Below are positions 42,271-51,895 of a DNA stretch of 51,895 nucleotides, in pieces (the stretch's first letter is position 1; each line of letters starts with the position of its first letter). The notes under the pieces are model-generated. The model did not search any database, was not told the origin of the DNA, and saw only the letters and a list, made by a program, of their open reading frames with translations. The stretch comes from Acidobacteriota bacterium (GTDB taxonomy: Bacteria; Acidobacteriota; Terriglobia; Terriglobales; Acidobacteriaceae): assembly GCA_021781495.1 (NCBI GenBank), contig JAJXWS010000014.1, forward strand, positions 1 to 51,895. Reading direction: 5' to 3'. Made by a program: the position numbers and the translations under genes.

Positions 42271-44448
42271 CTACTGGACCGGGTAGGAGTAAATGTTCAC
42301 GCTGAACGGGCGAACGGTCACGGTGTCAGGCAGGGAGCCGAGCGACTGTTCCTCGACCTGCACCTCGGGCGTCTTGTCCACCTGCACTGTCGCATCGATC
42401 TTGTCGGGAGCCATGCGCCACAGCTTACCGGCACTTGCGAGCCTCGTTCCGTTAACGGTGAGCTGAATGCTCTGCTCGGAGTCGGAAGGATTGAGCACTG
42501 CAATGGTCAGCGACTTGCGATCTTCGCTGAATGCCGCCACGACATCGAGCGGATACGTCGGACTCCCCGGGTTGACTGCCGGCTGGTCGCCACCCGCCGG
42601 GAAAGCCGGCTTGGGTTGAGGAGAGTCGCCTGTGACCTCGACGGGAATCGTGCCGAAGTGATCGCGATACATTTTGAACAACATTCCAGTTGGATTGAGA
42701 ATTGCCTCGGTTCTGTTTTCGCTCATCATCGCAGTCGCAAAGGTGAACGCACCCATCTGAAAAATATCGGAGTGGCGAAACATCTCATGGAACGCCCACG
42801 CGTAGGCGGGCACTGTTTTGTAGGAATTGGGACCGCCGCCAAAGTATGCCCACTCATCAATGGCAATCGGGACGGGCTTGGCACGCAGCGCGGGGATCCG
42901 CTTCAGGTATTCCTGGTAGTGTTCATACTTCGCGCGAACCTGCACCGCCGGAGCGCGCTGCCATTCGATGAACGAAAGCGGCGGATCGATGGGCACCTTC
43001 TTCTGCAGCTTCATGTCGGTATGCTGCGTGCCCGATGCATAGTAGTGCTCGCTGACCATATCAATGTTGTCGAGACAGTTGAGCAGCATCTGGCCTGTCC
43101 AGTCGGCTGCAGATAAGTAGTCGGGCACGTACTGGCCGTTGATGCGGCGCGCCTGGTCTGCGCCTTCCATCACATCGGGCATTGCCCCGCCTGCAATCAA
43201 CTTGATGGAAGGATCAACCTTGCGCATCTCTTTGGCGAAGAGATTGTGCTTGAGTTCGAACTGCGGCAACGACATGGCGCCCATCTGGTAGTCGCCCCAC
43301 GGTTCATTGCCCACGCCCCAGAACTTGACGCCGTACGGCTGAGGGTGGCCATTCTCCGCGCGCCATTTGCCCATGGGCGTCGTAGCCGCGCCGTTCGTGT
43401 ATTCCACCAGTTCGCGCGCCGACCATGCATCTCCGAACCCTGCGTTCACCGTGATGTAGGGTTCAACGCCGAGCAGCCTGCAAAGTGTCAGAAACTCATC
43501 CGTGCCCACATCATTGGGCTGCACTGCCGACCAGACCGGATCGAAGATGGGCGGCCGCTTGTCAATGTCGCCTACCCCATAGCGCCACTCGTACGACGAA
43601 ACGAAATTCCCGCCCGGAAACCGCAGCACGCCGAAGCGCAACTGTTTGAGCGCGGCAATCACCTCGGCACGGAATCCATCGATATTGTCCGCAGGCATCA
43701 ATGAAATTGCCCCCACGTGCAATGAGCCTGAGCCCGTGCCCGTGACCTCAAGCGTCGCTTCGTCACTGTCGGCCGCCGCGGTAAAGTGCAGCGGAAATTT
43801 CCGGTAGGCCGTTCCAATCGGATGGATCGTGATTACCTGGCGATCGCCAGTTTCTTTTCCCCAGATGAGCGCAACCTTGACCGTCGCGCCGGGACTGCCG
43901 GCCAGGATGATGCGCCCCGTATAGGCTCTGCCCTTCCGGACAGCGATCCCGGATTCGCTCAGCCCATGGGCTTCTTTCGCGTCCAGCGTGACAAGCGGAG
44001 TGTGGTCCCCGGTATAGGGCGCCATCGTATCCATTGTGACGACGGAGTCGCCGCCAACCGGCGCCCACCAGCGCGTGGGAGTCCGCCGAAACCGTGGATT
44101 GCCTCCGGCATTTGCAAGCACCGGCGGAGGCGAGGGAGCGCTGGATGCAACTGGATAGAAGAATTTGCGGTCCACCAGCATCTCGGCCCAGACGCCGGTG
44201 TTCACGATGTCACCGCCGTGCTCGAGAAACTGGCCGTAAATGTTCCTGGAGATTGGGGCGTTCGTCTTCGATGCGTTAATCGTGGCATTTATCGGATGCG
44301 GCTGAGAGAATGCCGGTGACGACACTAATACCGCAGCAATCAGCGCAGTCGCCGAGTTCGTGTGAGCGCGGGAAATTGCAGCGACCCACCGCCTCAACCC
44401 AGGAGCAGATTTCCGTAAGCGAACCGCACCAGGACCCAAGCAAGGCAT
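42271..44448 (-). CDS. GH51 alpha-L-arabinofuranosidase
   Basis: 725 aa from ATG at 44448, chosen for GGAGGAAGC directly upstream; a longer frame to 44553 crosses a likely promoter. A long basic N-terminus precedes the signal core (ALIAAVLVSSPAFSQ). A beta-domain with IYGQFLEHGGDIVNTGVWAE opens the enzyme. The acid/base glutamate is E382 in GVGNEPWG and the nucleophile is E532 in IAIDEWAYFGG. The C-terminus is the usual beta-sandwich. The family removes terminal arabinofuranose from arabinoxylan, arabinan and related chains. The signal peptide implies action in the periplasm or outside. Confidence 0.92.
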   Translation of the reverse strand: MPCLGPGAVRLRKSAPGLRRWVAAISRAHTNSATALIAAVLVSSPAFSQPHPINATINASKTNAPISRNIYGQFLEHGGDIVNTGVWAEMLVDRKFFYPVASSAPSPPPVLANAGGNPRFRRTPTRWWAPVGGDSVVTMDTMAPYTGDHTPLVTLDAKEAHGLSESGIAVRKGRAYTGRIILAGSPGATVKVALIWGKETGDRQVITIHPIGTAYRKFPLHFTAAADSDEATLEVTGTGSGSLHVGAISLMPADNIDGFRAEVIAALKQLRFGVLRFPGGNFVSSYEWRYGVGDIDKRPPIFDPVWSAVQPNDVGTDEFLTLCRLLGVEPYITVNAGFGDAWSARELVEYTNGAATTPMGKWRAENGHPQPYGVKFWGVGNEPWGDYQMGAMSLPQFELKHNLFAKEMRKVDPSIKLIAGGAMPDVMEGADQARRINGQYVPDYLSAADWTGQMLLNCLDNIDMVSEHYYASGTQHTDMKLQKKVPIDPPLSFIEWQRAPAVQVRAKYEHYQEYLKRIPALRAKPVPIAIDEWAYFGGGPNSYKTVPAYAWAFHEMFRHSDIFQMGAFTFATAMMSENRTEAILNPTGMLFKMYRDHFGTIPVEVTGDSPQPKPAFPAGGDQPAVNPGSPTYPLDVVAAFSEDRKSLTIAVLNPSDSEQSIQLTVNGTRLASAGKLWRMAPDKIDATVQVDKTPEVQVEEQSLGSLPDTVTVRPFSVNIYSYPVQ

Positions 44449-44544
44449 GCTTCCTCCATGCACCGTCAGTAAACGTTTTTCTACGAGCTCGCGCCGACTG
44501 CCGGAAATAGCGACGCGCGAGGCTTTCAAAAACGAAACCACCTG

Positions 44545-45889
<1,345 letters not shown>

Positions 45890-45973
45890 CGACCCGAGAA
45901 TCCAACACGGACGGGAGCAGCGAAGTGATCAGGCCAGCCATGCTGAATAGAGCGACAAGGAGCCACTGAGGAT

Positions 45974-47782
45974 ATGCAAAGAAGGAAATTTTGCAAGTTT
46001 CTTGCAATGACAGCCGCGTCCACTAGCCTTCCTTCCTATGCCTGGAGGTCGCCCGGCAGTCAATCCGACTCGCCGGCGGGATTCAATCATTACACGCAAG
46101 ACTACGCTGCGTTCTGTGCGTTGCCGCCGGAAGAGCGAGTCTTCTATAAGGTGAGCGATGGCAAGATTATCCCGACGAAGTTGGACGAATCTACGTGGCA
46201 GCAGCCTGCCTGGAATTACGCTCCCGCTCCCTCGCAGATCGCAGGCGGCATGTGGGACGACGTGCCCCTGCAGTCGCCGATTCCCAATCTTGCCGGAGAT
46301 GGTCCATTCAGGCCCACGTGGGATTCATTGCTAGCGTACGAGGCGCCGGAGTGGTATCGCGATGCCAAATTCGGCATCTGGGCTCACTGGAGTCCGCAGT
46401 GCGTCGCGGAAGCCGGAGACTGGTACGCTCGCAATATTTATGTCGAAGGCCAGCGGCAGTATCAATATCACCTCGACCATTACGGGCCGGCATCGCGTTT
46501 CGGATACAAGGACCTTTGCGCACAGTGGACGCTGCTCAATTGGGATGCCGATGAGTTGATCGCGCGCTACAAGAAGGCCGGAGCCAGAATCTTCGTCGCG
46601 CTGGCCAATCACCATTGCAACTTCGATGCCTGGGATTCGAAGCACCATCCGTGGAATTCAGCAGCCATAGGTCCGCATCGGGATGTGGTCGGCACATGGG
46701 CAGCCGCGGCCCGGAAGCAGGGATTGCGATTCGGCGTAACCGTGCATCAGGCTCGCAACTGGTGGTGGTTCCAGCCTTCGCACGGTGCAGACAAAACTGG
46801 ACCGCTGGCCGGCGTTCCGTACGATGGCGCTCTTACTGAGGCGCAGGGCAAGGGACAGTGGTGGGAGGGGCTCGATCCGCAGCGCCTCTACTGCGTAAAA
46901 CATCCCGGCGACGCTTTACCGGATGTTTCGTACGTGAAGAACTTCTACGACAGAACCCGCGACTTGATCGATCAACACAATCCCGATCTGTTGTACTTCG
47001 ACGACTCCCTGCTTCCGCTTGGATGGGCTGGAATGAACATCGGCGCGTACTTCTACAACAACAGCCTGAAGAGGAACGCTGGCAAGATGGACGCCGTCCT
47101 CAATGTCAAGGATGTTCCAGAGCGGCTTGTGAAAGCAGTGGTTGCCGACTACGAGCGCGGCTTGACCGCCGACATCATGAAATATCCGTGGCAGTCGGAG
47201 ACCTGCATCGGCGCATGGCACTACCTGCGCTTCCTATATGAGAAGCCAGGCGAGTACGGCGGCTATTTGCAGCCGCGCGATGTGATTCACTGGCTAGTCG
47301 ATACGGTGAGCAAGAATGGCACCTTCATTCTCAACGTGCCCGGCAGACCCGACGGCACCATCGACAGCAAAGAGATCGCCGTGCTCGACGGCATTACCTC
47401 TTGGATGGAGGTCAACGGCGAAGCCATCTATGAGACACGCCCATGGAAGATTTCTGGCGAAGGCCCCAACGTGGTCAAGGCCGGTTCGTTCCAGGGTGAG
47501 AGCGTAAACAAGTTAAGCGAAAAGGACATTCGCTTCACGCGAAACAAAGCGAACAATGTTCTCTATGCCATCGTGCTCGGCTGGCCGACAGAGTCGATCA
47601 TGGTGCGGTCGCTCGGACTCTCGGCCGCAACAAGCCCCGGAAAGATTACCCGCGTCGAACTTTTGGGAACTGGGGCAAGAGTTGATTGGAAACAGCAGCC
47701 AGATGCTCTTCGCGTGGAGCTACCCAAGAACTATCGCCCCAAGGCGGATTATGCAGCGGCTCTCAAACTGAGTCTGTCGTGA
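45974..47782 (+). CDS. GH29 alpha-L-fucosidase
   Basis: 602 aa; GAGGAT precedes the ATG. The N-terminus QRRKFCKFLAMTAASTSLPS looks like a Tat-type signal (RR, mild hydrophobic core). GH29 blocks are WYRDAKFGIWAHWSPQCVAE, ARIFVALANHHCNFDAWDSK and the nucleophile region LLYFDDSLLPLG, where the first or second Asp is the nucleophile. NGTFILNVPGRPDGTID is the late conserved block, and a C-terminal beta domain follows. It releases alpha-L-fucose, for example from xyloglucan side chains. The substrate is inferred from the locus. Confidence 0.9.
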   Translation: MQRRKFCKFLAMTAASTSLPSYAWRSPGSQSDSPAGFNHYTQDYAAFCALPPEERVFYKVSDGKIIPTKLDESTWQQPAWNYAPAPSQIAGGMWDDVPLQSPIPNLAGDGPFRPTWDSLLAYEAPEWYRDAKFGIWAHWSPQCVAEAGDWYARNIYVEGQRQYQYHLDHYGPASRFGYKDLCAQWTLLNWDADELIARYKKAGARIFVALANHHCNFDAWDSKHHPWNSAAIGPHRDVVGTWAAAARKQGLRFGVTVHQARNWWWFQPSHGADKTGPLAGVPYDGALTEAQGKGQWWEGLDPQRLYCVKHPGDALPDVSYVKNFYDRTRDLIDQHNPDLLYFDDSLLPLGWAGMNIGAYFYNNSLKRNAGKMDAVLNVKDVPERLVKAVVADYERGLTADIMKYPWQSETCIGAWHYLRFLYEKPGEYGGYLQPRDVIHWLVDTVSKNGTFILNVPGRPDGTIDSKEIAVLDGITSWMEVNGEAIYETRPWKISGEGPNVVKAGSFQGESVNKLSEKDIRFTRNKANNVLYAIVLGWPTESIMVRSLGLSAATSPGKITRVELLGTGARVDWKQQPDALRVELPKNYRPKADYAAALKLSLS

Positions 47783-47820
47783 GATATGGCTCTCGATGAC
47801 TCCTGCATGTGGATGAACTC

Positions 47821-49992
47821 ATGAATCGTCGCACGTTTCTTATTTCCTCGGGCATCGCTGGCATCGGTGCCCTGGTTTCGACCTCTGCAACCGGCACTAC
47901 CGCAGGGCTGGGGTCCGCCGAAAGCTTCACATGGAATGCCGGTCAACTGCAGTTCCACTTTTCCGTTGCGGATGGGAAGCTCAGACAGCATCTAATCTTG
48001 CCTGTTGGTGTCGAGCCTTTTAATGAATCGCTGCAGTGGGCGGGAGTAGAGTCAGCCCTTCTCTGCAGCGGCGAAGATTCCCCCGATTCAGGAATGAAAC
48101 AGTCTGGCGGATCTCCCGGCCAGCGCATGAAGTTTGTTGCAAAAGATGAACAGCAAAGCGATCGCGGAAAAACTCTGGTGCTGCGGCACACGGATGCGGA
48201 CCTGCATCTGGATCTTCAGTCCCACTACGAAGCATTCGAAGGACTGCCCATCGTAAGACGGCATGTCGAGATCAGTAATGCGGGCAACGTGTCGGTTGGA
48301 ATCGAGTACATCAGCTCCGCCATGCTCCACGCTTTGGCAGATCCAGTCCACTACGACAGTGAACTGAGAATCTGGCTTGCGTATAACAGTTGGATGGCAG
48401 AAGGCCAGTGGCACAGCTTTCGGCCATCGGAACTCGGCTTTGTGGAGAATATGCGCACAAGCTGGTCACAGGCATCGGCAGCGAGTGTCGGAAGCTGGTC
48501 CACGGAAAAGTATCTCCCCATGGCTGTCGTCGAGAACACCAAACTTGGTGTCGCGTGGTTTTGGCAGATCGAACACAACGGATCGTGGTATTGGGAAGTA
48601 TCGAATCTTGCAGAGAGAGGCATTCGCGCCTCCGACGTTTACGCCTATCTTGGAGGCCCCGATCAACTCCATTCCCAGGCGTGGAAGAATCTGGATCCCG
48701 GCAAGGCATACAAGACGGTGCCTGTCGCAATCGGCTGCGTCCGCGGTGGATTCCAGGAAGCCGTGCAGGCGCTGACCAGTTATCGAGAGCAGATCTGTGT
48801 GCGGAAGCGCCCGGCACAGCGCCTCGCCTGCCCCGTCATCTTCAACGACTACATGAATTGCCTTTGGGGCGATCCGACCGAAGAGAAAGAGCTCCCCCTC
48901 ATCGATGCTGCCGCTGAAGCCGGTTGCGAGTACTTCGTGATCGATGCCGGTTGGTACGCGGAGCGGAACGAGGACTGGTCGTCGACGGTCGGGGCTTGGC
49001 AGCCCTCGAAAACACGATGGCCGCGCGGCATCCGCTTTGTGCTCGATCGGATTCGCGAAAAGGGAATGGTTCCGGGCCTCTGGCTCGAGCCCGAGGTGTC
49101 GGGCAAGCATTCTGTGCTAGTTCAAAAGCCGGACAGCTGGTTCTTCATGCGACATGGCCAGAGGGTCATTAAGAACTCCCGCCTCCTCCTCGACTTTCGC
49201 AATCCCGAAGTGCGCGGTTATCTCGATAGCGTCGTTGACCGGCTGGTAAAGGAGTACGGAGTCGGCTACATCAAGATGGACTACAACACCGATACGCTGG
49301 AAGGCACTGCGCAGAATGCCGACAGCCTGGGCCAGGGGCTGCTCGAACATAACCGCGCCGTTCTGAGTTGGCTCGATGGCCTGCTCGATCGATATCCAGA
49401 GCTTGTGATCGAAAACTGCGGAAGCGGTGGGGGACGCATGGATTACGGCATGCTTTCACACGCGCAGCTTCAGTCCTGCACGGATCAGGAGGAGTACCTC
49501 CGTCTTCCGGCAATCGCGACAGGCGCATCCGCAGGTGTAGCTCCATCGCAACTCGCGATCTGGTCCTATCCTCGTCAGGGAGCCGATGCCGATCAGGCGA
49601 GCTTCAACATGGTCACTGCGATGCTGCTGCGCATCCATCAGAGCGGGCATCTGGCCCACCTCGATGCACCTGCCGCGGCACAGGTGAAAGAAGGCATTCG
49701 CGTCTATAAGGAAATCATCCGGGAACACATCCCCGACGCCGTCCCGTTTTACCCACTCGGCATGCCCAGCGTCACCAACGACATAGACCCAATTGCTCTC
49801 GGCATACGATCGACGAAGCGCTCTTTTCTTGCGGTCTGGCGAATCGACGGGGATGCGGAAGTTCGTTTGCAGGTCAGCAAGCCTGCCGAGATTCTCTATC
49901 CGAGGGATCTCGGAATCACAATCAGTCAGACCGGCGAAGAGTGCATCGTAGTTTTTCCACGACCAAGGATGGGATGCATTCTCTCTTTTTAA
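47821..49992 (+). CDS. GH36 alpha-galactosidase
   Basis: 723 aa from ATG at 47821 (MNRRTFLISSGIAG, a clear Tat motif); an upstream ATG at 47809 would bury that motif. The N-terminal beta-sandwich is followed by the barrel from about residue 330 (RLACPVIFNDYMNCLWGDPT). FVIDAGWYAERNEDW is a GH36 substrate-site block. The nucleophile Asp is in GYIKMDYNTD and the acid/base Asp in CGSGGGRMDYGML. The enzyme removes alpha-1,6-galactose from galactomannan, xyloglucan or raffinose-type sugars. It starts 38 bases after the fucosidase stop, so the two are likely cotranscribed. Confidence 0.93.
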   Translation: MNRRTFLISSGIAGIGALVSTSATGTTAGLGSAESFTWNAGQLQFHFSVADGKLRQHLILPVGVEPFNESLQWAGVESALLCSGEDSPDSGMKQSGGSPGQRMKFVAKDEQQSDRGKTLVLRHTDADLHLDLQSHYEAFEGLPIVRRHVEISNAGNVSVGIEYISSAMLHALADPVHYDSELRIWLAYNSWMAEGQWHSFRPSELGFVENMRTSWSQASAASVGSWSTEKYLPMAVVENTKLGVAWFWQIEHNGSWYWEVSNLAERGIRASDVYAYLGGPDQLHSQAWKNLDPGKAYKTVPVAIGCVRGGFQEAVQALTSYREQICVRKRPAQRLACPVIFNDYMNCLWGDPTEEKELPLIDAAAEAGCEYFVIDAGWYAERNEDWSSTVGAWQPSKTRWPRGIRFVLDRIREKGMVPGLWLEPEVSGKHSVLVQKPDSWFFMRHGQRVIKNSRLLLDFRNPEVRGYLDSVVDRLVKEYGVGYIKMDYNTDTLEGTAQNADSLGQGLLEHNRAVLSWLDGLLDRYPELVIENCGSGGGRMDYGMLSHAQLQSCTDQEEYLRLPAIATGASAGVAPSQLAIWSYPRQGADADQASFNMVTAMLLRIHQSGHLAHLDAPAAAQVKEGIRVYKEIIREHIPDAVPFYPLGMPSVTNDIDPIALGIRSTKRSFLAVWRIDGDAEVRLQVSKPAEILYPRDLGITISQTGEECIVVFPRPRMGCILSF

Positions 49993-50194
49993 AACCCAGC
50001 ACACTTCGCGTAAACAGAGCTATTTGATGGGTGTGAAGTCATGCTGAATCGCGTTCATTCTTCTCTTTGAATCGGTCCATAAAAATCAGACACGCTGAAG
50101 GGATCTTCCAAAGTCTTGCGTGAATCGTTGCCAACGAGCCGTGCTATGTCTCAGGGGTGCGGCGGCTGGAAACGTAGTTTCGCGATCTGGCTAA

Positions 50195-50562
50195 TTGACC
50201 TCACCACGGAACTCTGGATCGTTAATCGGCACCACAATGGCTTCGATTCGTCAAAAGCTTCTTCACAAAATTTCGAGACAGAGCCAACTCTCTAAGCCGC
50301 GTGAAAACTTTGCCGTCATCGAACTCAACGATGCCAGCATTGCGGGAGATTTCGCCGTGTGGTCCTCGCTATCGGGCGGATACAAACTAAAAGTTGGGCT
50401 TGAGAGTGGAAGGTATTATCGAGGGGCTACGACTGGGACAACTCAATTTTTAACGATCCCAGCACCCAATACTTGAGGGGAGTCATTTACTTCAGCCTGG
50501 GCGATTATGAGTCACGGAAGTTCATCTTCAACCCCAACTTCAGATCGCAATCAACACGATGA
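50195..50562 (+). pseudogene. Frameshifted remnant of unknown family
   Basis: Two frames each hold one protein-like stretch. The first (50195 to about 50430) reads RENFAVIELNDASIAGDFAV then SSLSGGYKLKVGLESGRYY. The second, from about 50419 to the stop at 50560-50562, reads GYDWDNSIFNDPSTQYLRGV then IYFSLGDYESRKFIFNPNF. Neither alone has a full domain, and the join near 50420 looks like a single frameshift. I cannot name the family. The 200 bases before it, after the galactosidase gene, hold nothing recognisable. Confidence 0.35.
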
Positions 50563-50623
50563 TTTCGAAGTCGGCCAATATGCAGCATAAGGCATCTGTA
50601 TCTCGACTGCTGCCTGCAAGGCT

Positions 50624-50648
50624 TAGCCCTCATCGAGGATGGGTTTTT
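50624..50648 (+). terminator. Weak terminator-like hairpin
   Basis: CC-T-CATC and GATG-GG form a short bulged stem followed by TTTTT. It would end plus-strand transcription after the remnant. Weak stem, so low confidence. Confidence 0.3.
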
Positions 50649-50789
50649 GCGATGAACCAAGAATAGGCAAAGAAGGATGGGCTTCTGTGGAGTTATTTGT
50701 TTGCGGGGGTATCGGTTGAAACAGAGTTGCAACTGTTGCCTTGCAACACAGATCTGCAAAGTGGCCAAGCTTCCTTATCAAGTTGCAGT

Positions 50790-51110
50790 CTACGTCCGCC
50801 AGCCCAATGAACCTGCTTCCTCTGATGTGAGATTCAGGAGATAGAAGAAGCCATCATTGCATTCGATGTGTCCAAGGACATCCCGTACGTCTGATCCGCT
50901 GGGCAGGAGAGGATTCATCGCCTGAGTCAACGCACATTCATCGGCAAACAGGCGTTTGTGACGCTCCTTCGGCGTTGTACGGCGAGACTTCCATAGTTCG
51001 ATACGAGCGATATACCGGCGCGACTTACCTGATTCTTGGGCGCAGGAGAGGTGTATCAGAAAGCGGCGCCTGCGCGGTGTGTGATCGAGTTTGCGTAAGT
51101 TCTGGCTCAT
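50790..51110 (-). CDS. Small hypothetical protein coupled to crtO-like gene
   Basis: 106 aa from ATG at 51110, overlapping the upstream stop as TGATG. The N-terminal half is strongly basic (LRKLDHTPRRRRF, ESGKSRRYIARIELWKSRRT); the C-terminal half is acidic and hydrophobic (SDVRDVLGHIECNDGFFYLL). No membrane helix or known motif is seen. Position suggests a role alongside the carotenoid modification genes, but this is context only. It could be non-coding; the overlap with the upstream stop is the main support. Confidence 0.4.
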   Translation of the reverse strand: MSQNLRKLDHTPRRRRFLIHLSCAQESGKSRRYIARIELWKSRRTTPKERHKRLFADECALTQAMNPLLPSGSDVRDVLGHIECNDGFFYLLNLTSEEAGSLGWRT

Positions 51111-51586
51111 CAAAATGAAGAAACGGCGCGCTGTCGAAGCACCATCCGGTTAAGCGCAAAGCGGTTGTAGCGTTGCGCGACAATGCACGGAAGATTGGCG
51201 GCTAGGGCATACGCTGACATCACCCAACACGCCCATGGCGGATTCCAAAGAAAAAACAGAGGCAGACACGCGAGCATGCACCAGTGAGCAGTTTCAGCAC
51301 GACGAGTCTCAAGCAGAAAGAGCTGCAGATACTCCGCATCCCGCGCTGACAATCGCTTCTTCGCAAATCCCCCGAACCATGGTGCTCCATCCGGCAGCAG
51401 GGGTTTCCATCGACGAATGCCGAACCAGTTCAGATAGAGTCGGCCGTCACCCTCCCAGCGCCGCGGAGCCGTCAGCCAGGAATCACAGGCAAAGATGTTT
51501 GGCGGAAGGTGAACGGATGCATAGCCAATGGCGAGATGCACCACTGGCCAGCCCAGTATGTTCACCGACCAGACCAGCGCGTTCAT
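51110..51586 (-). CDS. CrtO-like glycosyl-diaponeurosporenoate acyltransferase
   Basis: 158 aa from ATG at 51586, with AGGGGAAGAG upstream; the longer frame reaches 51835 out of frame with the preceding gene. The length matches Staphylococcus CrtO (about 165). Conserved pieces are LNWFGIRRWKPLLPDG at about 49-64, FLLETRRAETAHW in the middle and ANLPCIVAQRYNR near the end, flanked by membrane-like segments. CrtO adds a fatty acid to the sugar of a glycosylated carotenoid acid, the last step of staphyloxanthin. Its start overlaps the stop of the glycosyltransferase gene. The acceptor here may be another glycolipid or carotenoid. Confidence 0.75.
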   Translation of the reverse strand: MNALVWSVNILGWPVVHLAIGYASVHLPPNIFACDSWLTAPRRWEGDGRLYLNWFGIRRWKPLLPDGAPWFGGFAKKRLSARDAEYLQLFLLETRRAETAHWCMLACLPLFFLWNPPWACWVMSAYALAANLPCIVAQRYNRFALNRMVLRQRAVSSF

Positions 51587-51895
51587 ACTTCTCTTCCCCT
51601 CCAGATGGTCTTCTGTCCAGTAGCTCGGCGCATGGCTGATCGGGCGAAGAGAATGCAGTAATAGGCAAGCGGGAGCGGATAGAGCAGACACGTGTGCAGT
51701 CTGTAGTTCCCGAGTTGCCGTCCCAGCCAGTACGTCTGCCCTCCTAAGAGCAGGTAAGCGAGGAGGAAATATGTCGGGAAGCTCGACCAGGAAATTACGG
51801 CCAGAAACGCTGCCATCCACAGCGATGAAATCCAAACAGCGGAAAAGGCAAGCACCTTGTCGCCTGAGGCCGTTGCGCCATGCACAAAAGCCTTG
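51583..51895 (-). CDS. C-terminal end of a family 2 glycosyltransferase (CrtQ-like), partial
   Basis: Only the last 103 codons are in the window; the frame stays open to 51895, and the GTG at 51885 is not taken as the true start. Three hydrophobic segments (LAFSAVWISSLWMAAFLAVI, SFPTYFLLAYLLLGGQTYWL, LLYPLPLAYYCILFARS) are followed by KTIWRGREV, the [VI]-W-[KR]-GR end common in membrane-bound GT2 enzymes of the CrtQ/HpnB type. The overlap with the CrtO-like gene supports a carotenoid glycosyltransferase. The catalytic domain lies outside. Confidence 0.6.
   Translation of the reverse strand, partial: KAFVHGATASGDKVLAFSAVWISSLWMAAFLAVISWSSFPTYFLLAYLLLGGQTYWLGRQLGNYRLHTCLLYPLPLAYYCILFARSAMRRATGQKTIWRGREV

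Noticed and set aside
41944..43116. 390-aa plus-strand frame
   Set aside because: Antisense to the esterase and GH51 genes.

Overview
The window looks like a chromosomal segment of a high-GC soil bacterium, most probably an Acidobacteriota (Terriglobia/Acidobacteriaceae-like). This is an inference from gene content (GlgC, ScpA/ScpB, sigma-E type operon with a B-box zinc protein and a DUF4097 protein, many secreted glycoside hydrolases and esterases) and from GC-rich, hairpin-prone intergenic repeats. No rRNA or marker search was possible.

Layout. (1) 1-9.0 kb, minus strand: a housekeeping run, read 5' to 3' as hexapeptide acyltransferase, M50 site-2-type protease, trpS, scpA, DUF4397 lipoprotein, PiT phosphate transporter, scpB, RluB-type pseudouridine synthase (cut by the window edge). 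The lipoprotein and phosphate transporter split a usually compact trpS-scpA-scpB-rluB neighbourhood. (2) 9.2-14.4 kb, plus strand: asnS, nitroreductase, YdcF-like protein, small outer-membrane barrel, glgC. (3) 14.4-15.2 kb: a repeat- and hairpin-rich spacer. (4) 15.5-20.0 kb: a five-gene, translationally coupled ECF-sigma operon (sigma, zinc anti-sigma, B-box membrane protein, small membrane protein, DUF4097 protein) behind a GGAAC-N17-CGTAA promoter, closed by a terminator. (5) 20.1-23.5 kb: cytidylate-kinase-like protein, alr, sodium:solute symporter.

(6) 23.6-39.2 kb: an integrative, apparently mobilizable element in the 3' half of an initiator tRNA-Met gene. A 47-bp perfect direct repeat (23597-23643 and 39139-39185) marks the ends. 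Next to the tRNA lie a tyrosine recombinase and an excisionase-like HTH protein. The element carries a MobF/TrwC-type relaxase-helicase, an operon resembling traK-traL-traM of RP4, a DUF234 ATPase behind tandem 15-bp repeats, a membrane protein, a broken DUF5677 gene, a 137-bp nested palindrome, and an operon for a secreted BACON-domain lipase and a beta-propeller lipoprotein. No coupling protein or type IV secretion genes are present, so transfer would need a helper.

(7) 39.3-50.0 kb: a plant-polysaccharide locus with divergent halves. The minus half is GH51 arabinofuranosidase, two CE1-type esterases and the last fragment of a GH3 enzyme next to the element. The plus half is a third CE1-type esterase, a GH29 alpha-L-fucosidase and a GH36 alpha-galactosidase. 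Together they would remove arabinose, fucose, galactose and acyl decorations from hemicelluloses. (8) 50.2-51.9 kb: a frameshifted remnant and a minus-strand operon for carotenoid glycosylation and acylation (GT2 end, CrtO-like acyltransferase, unknown small protein).
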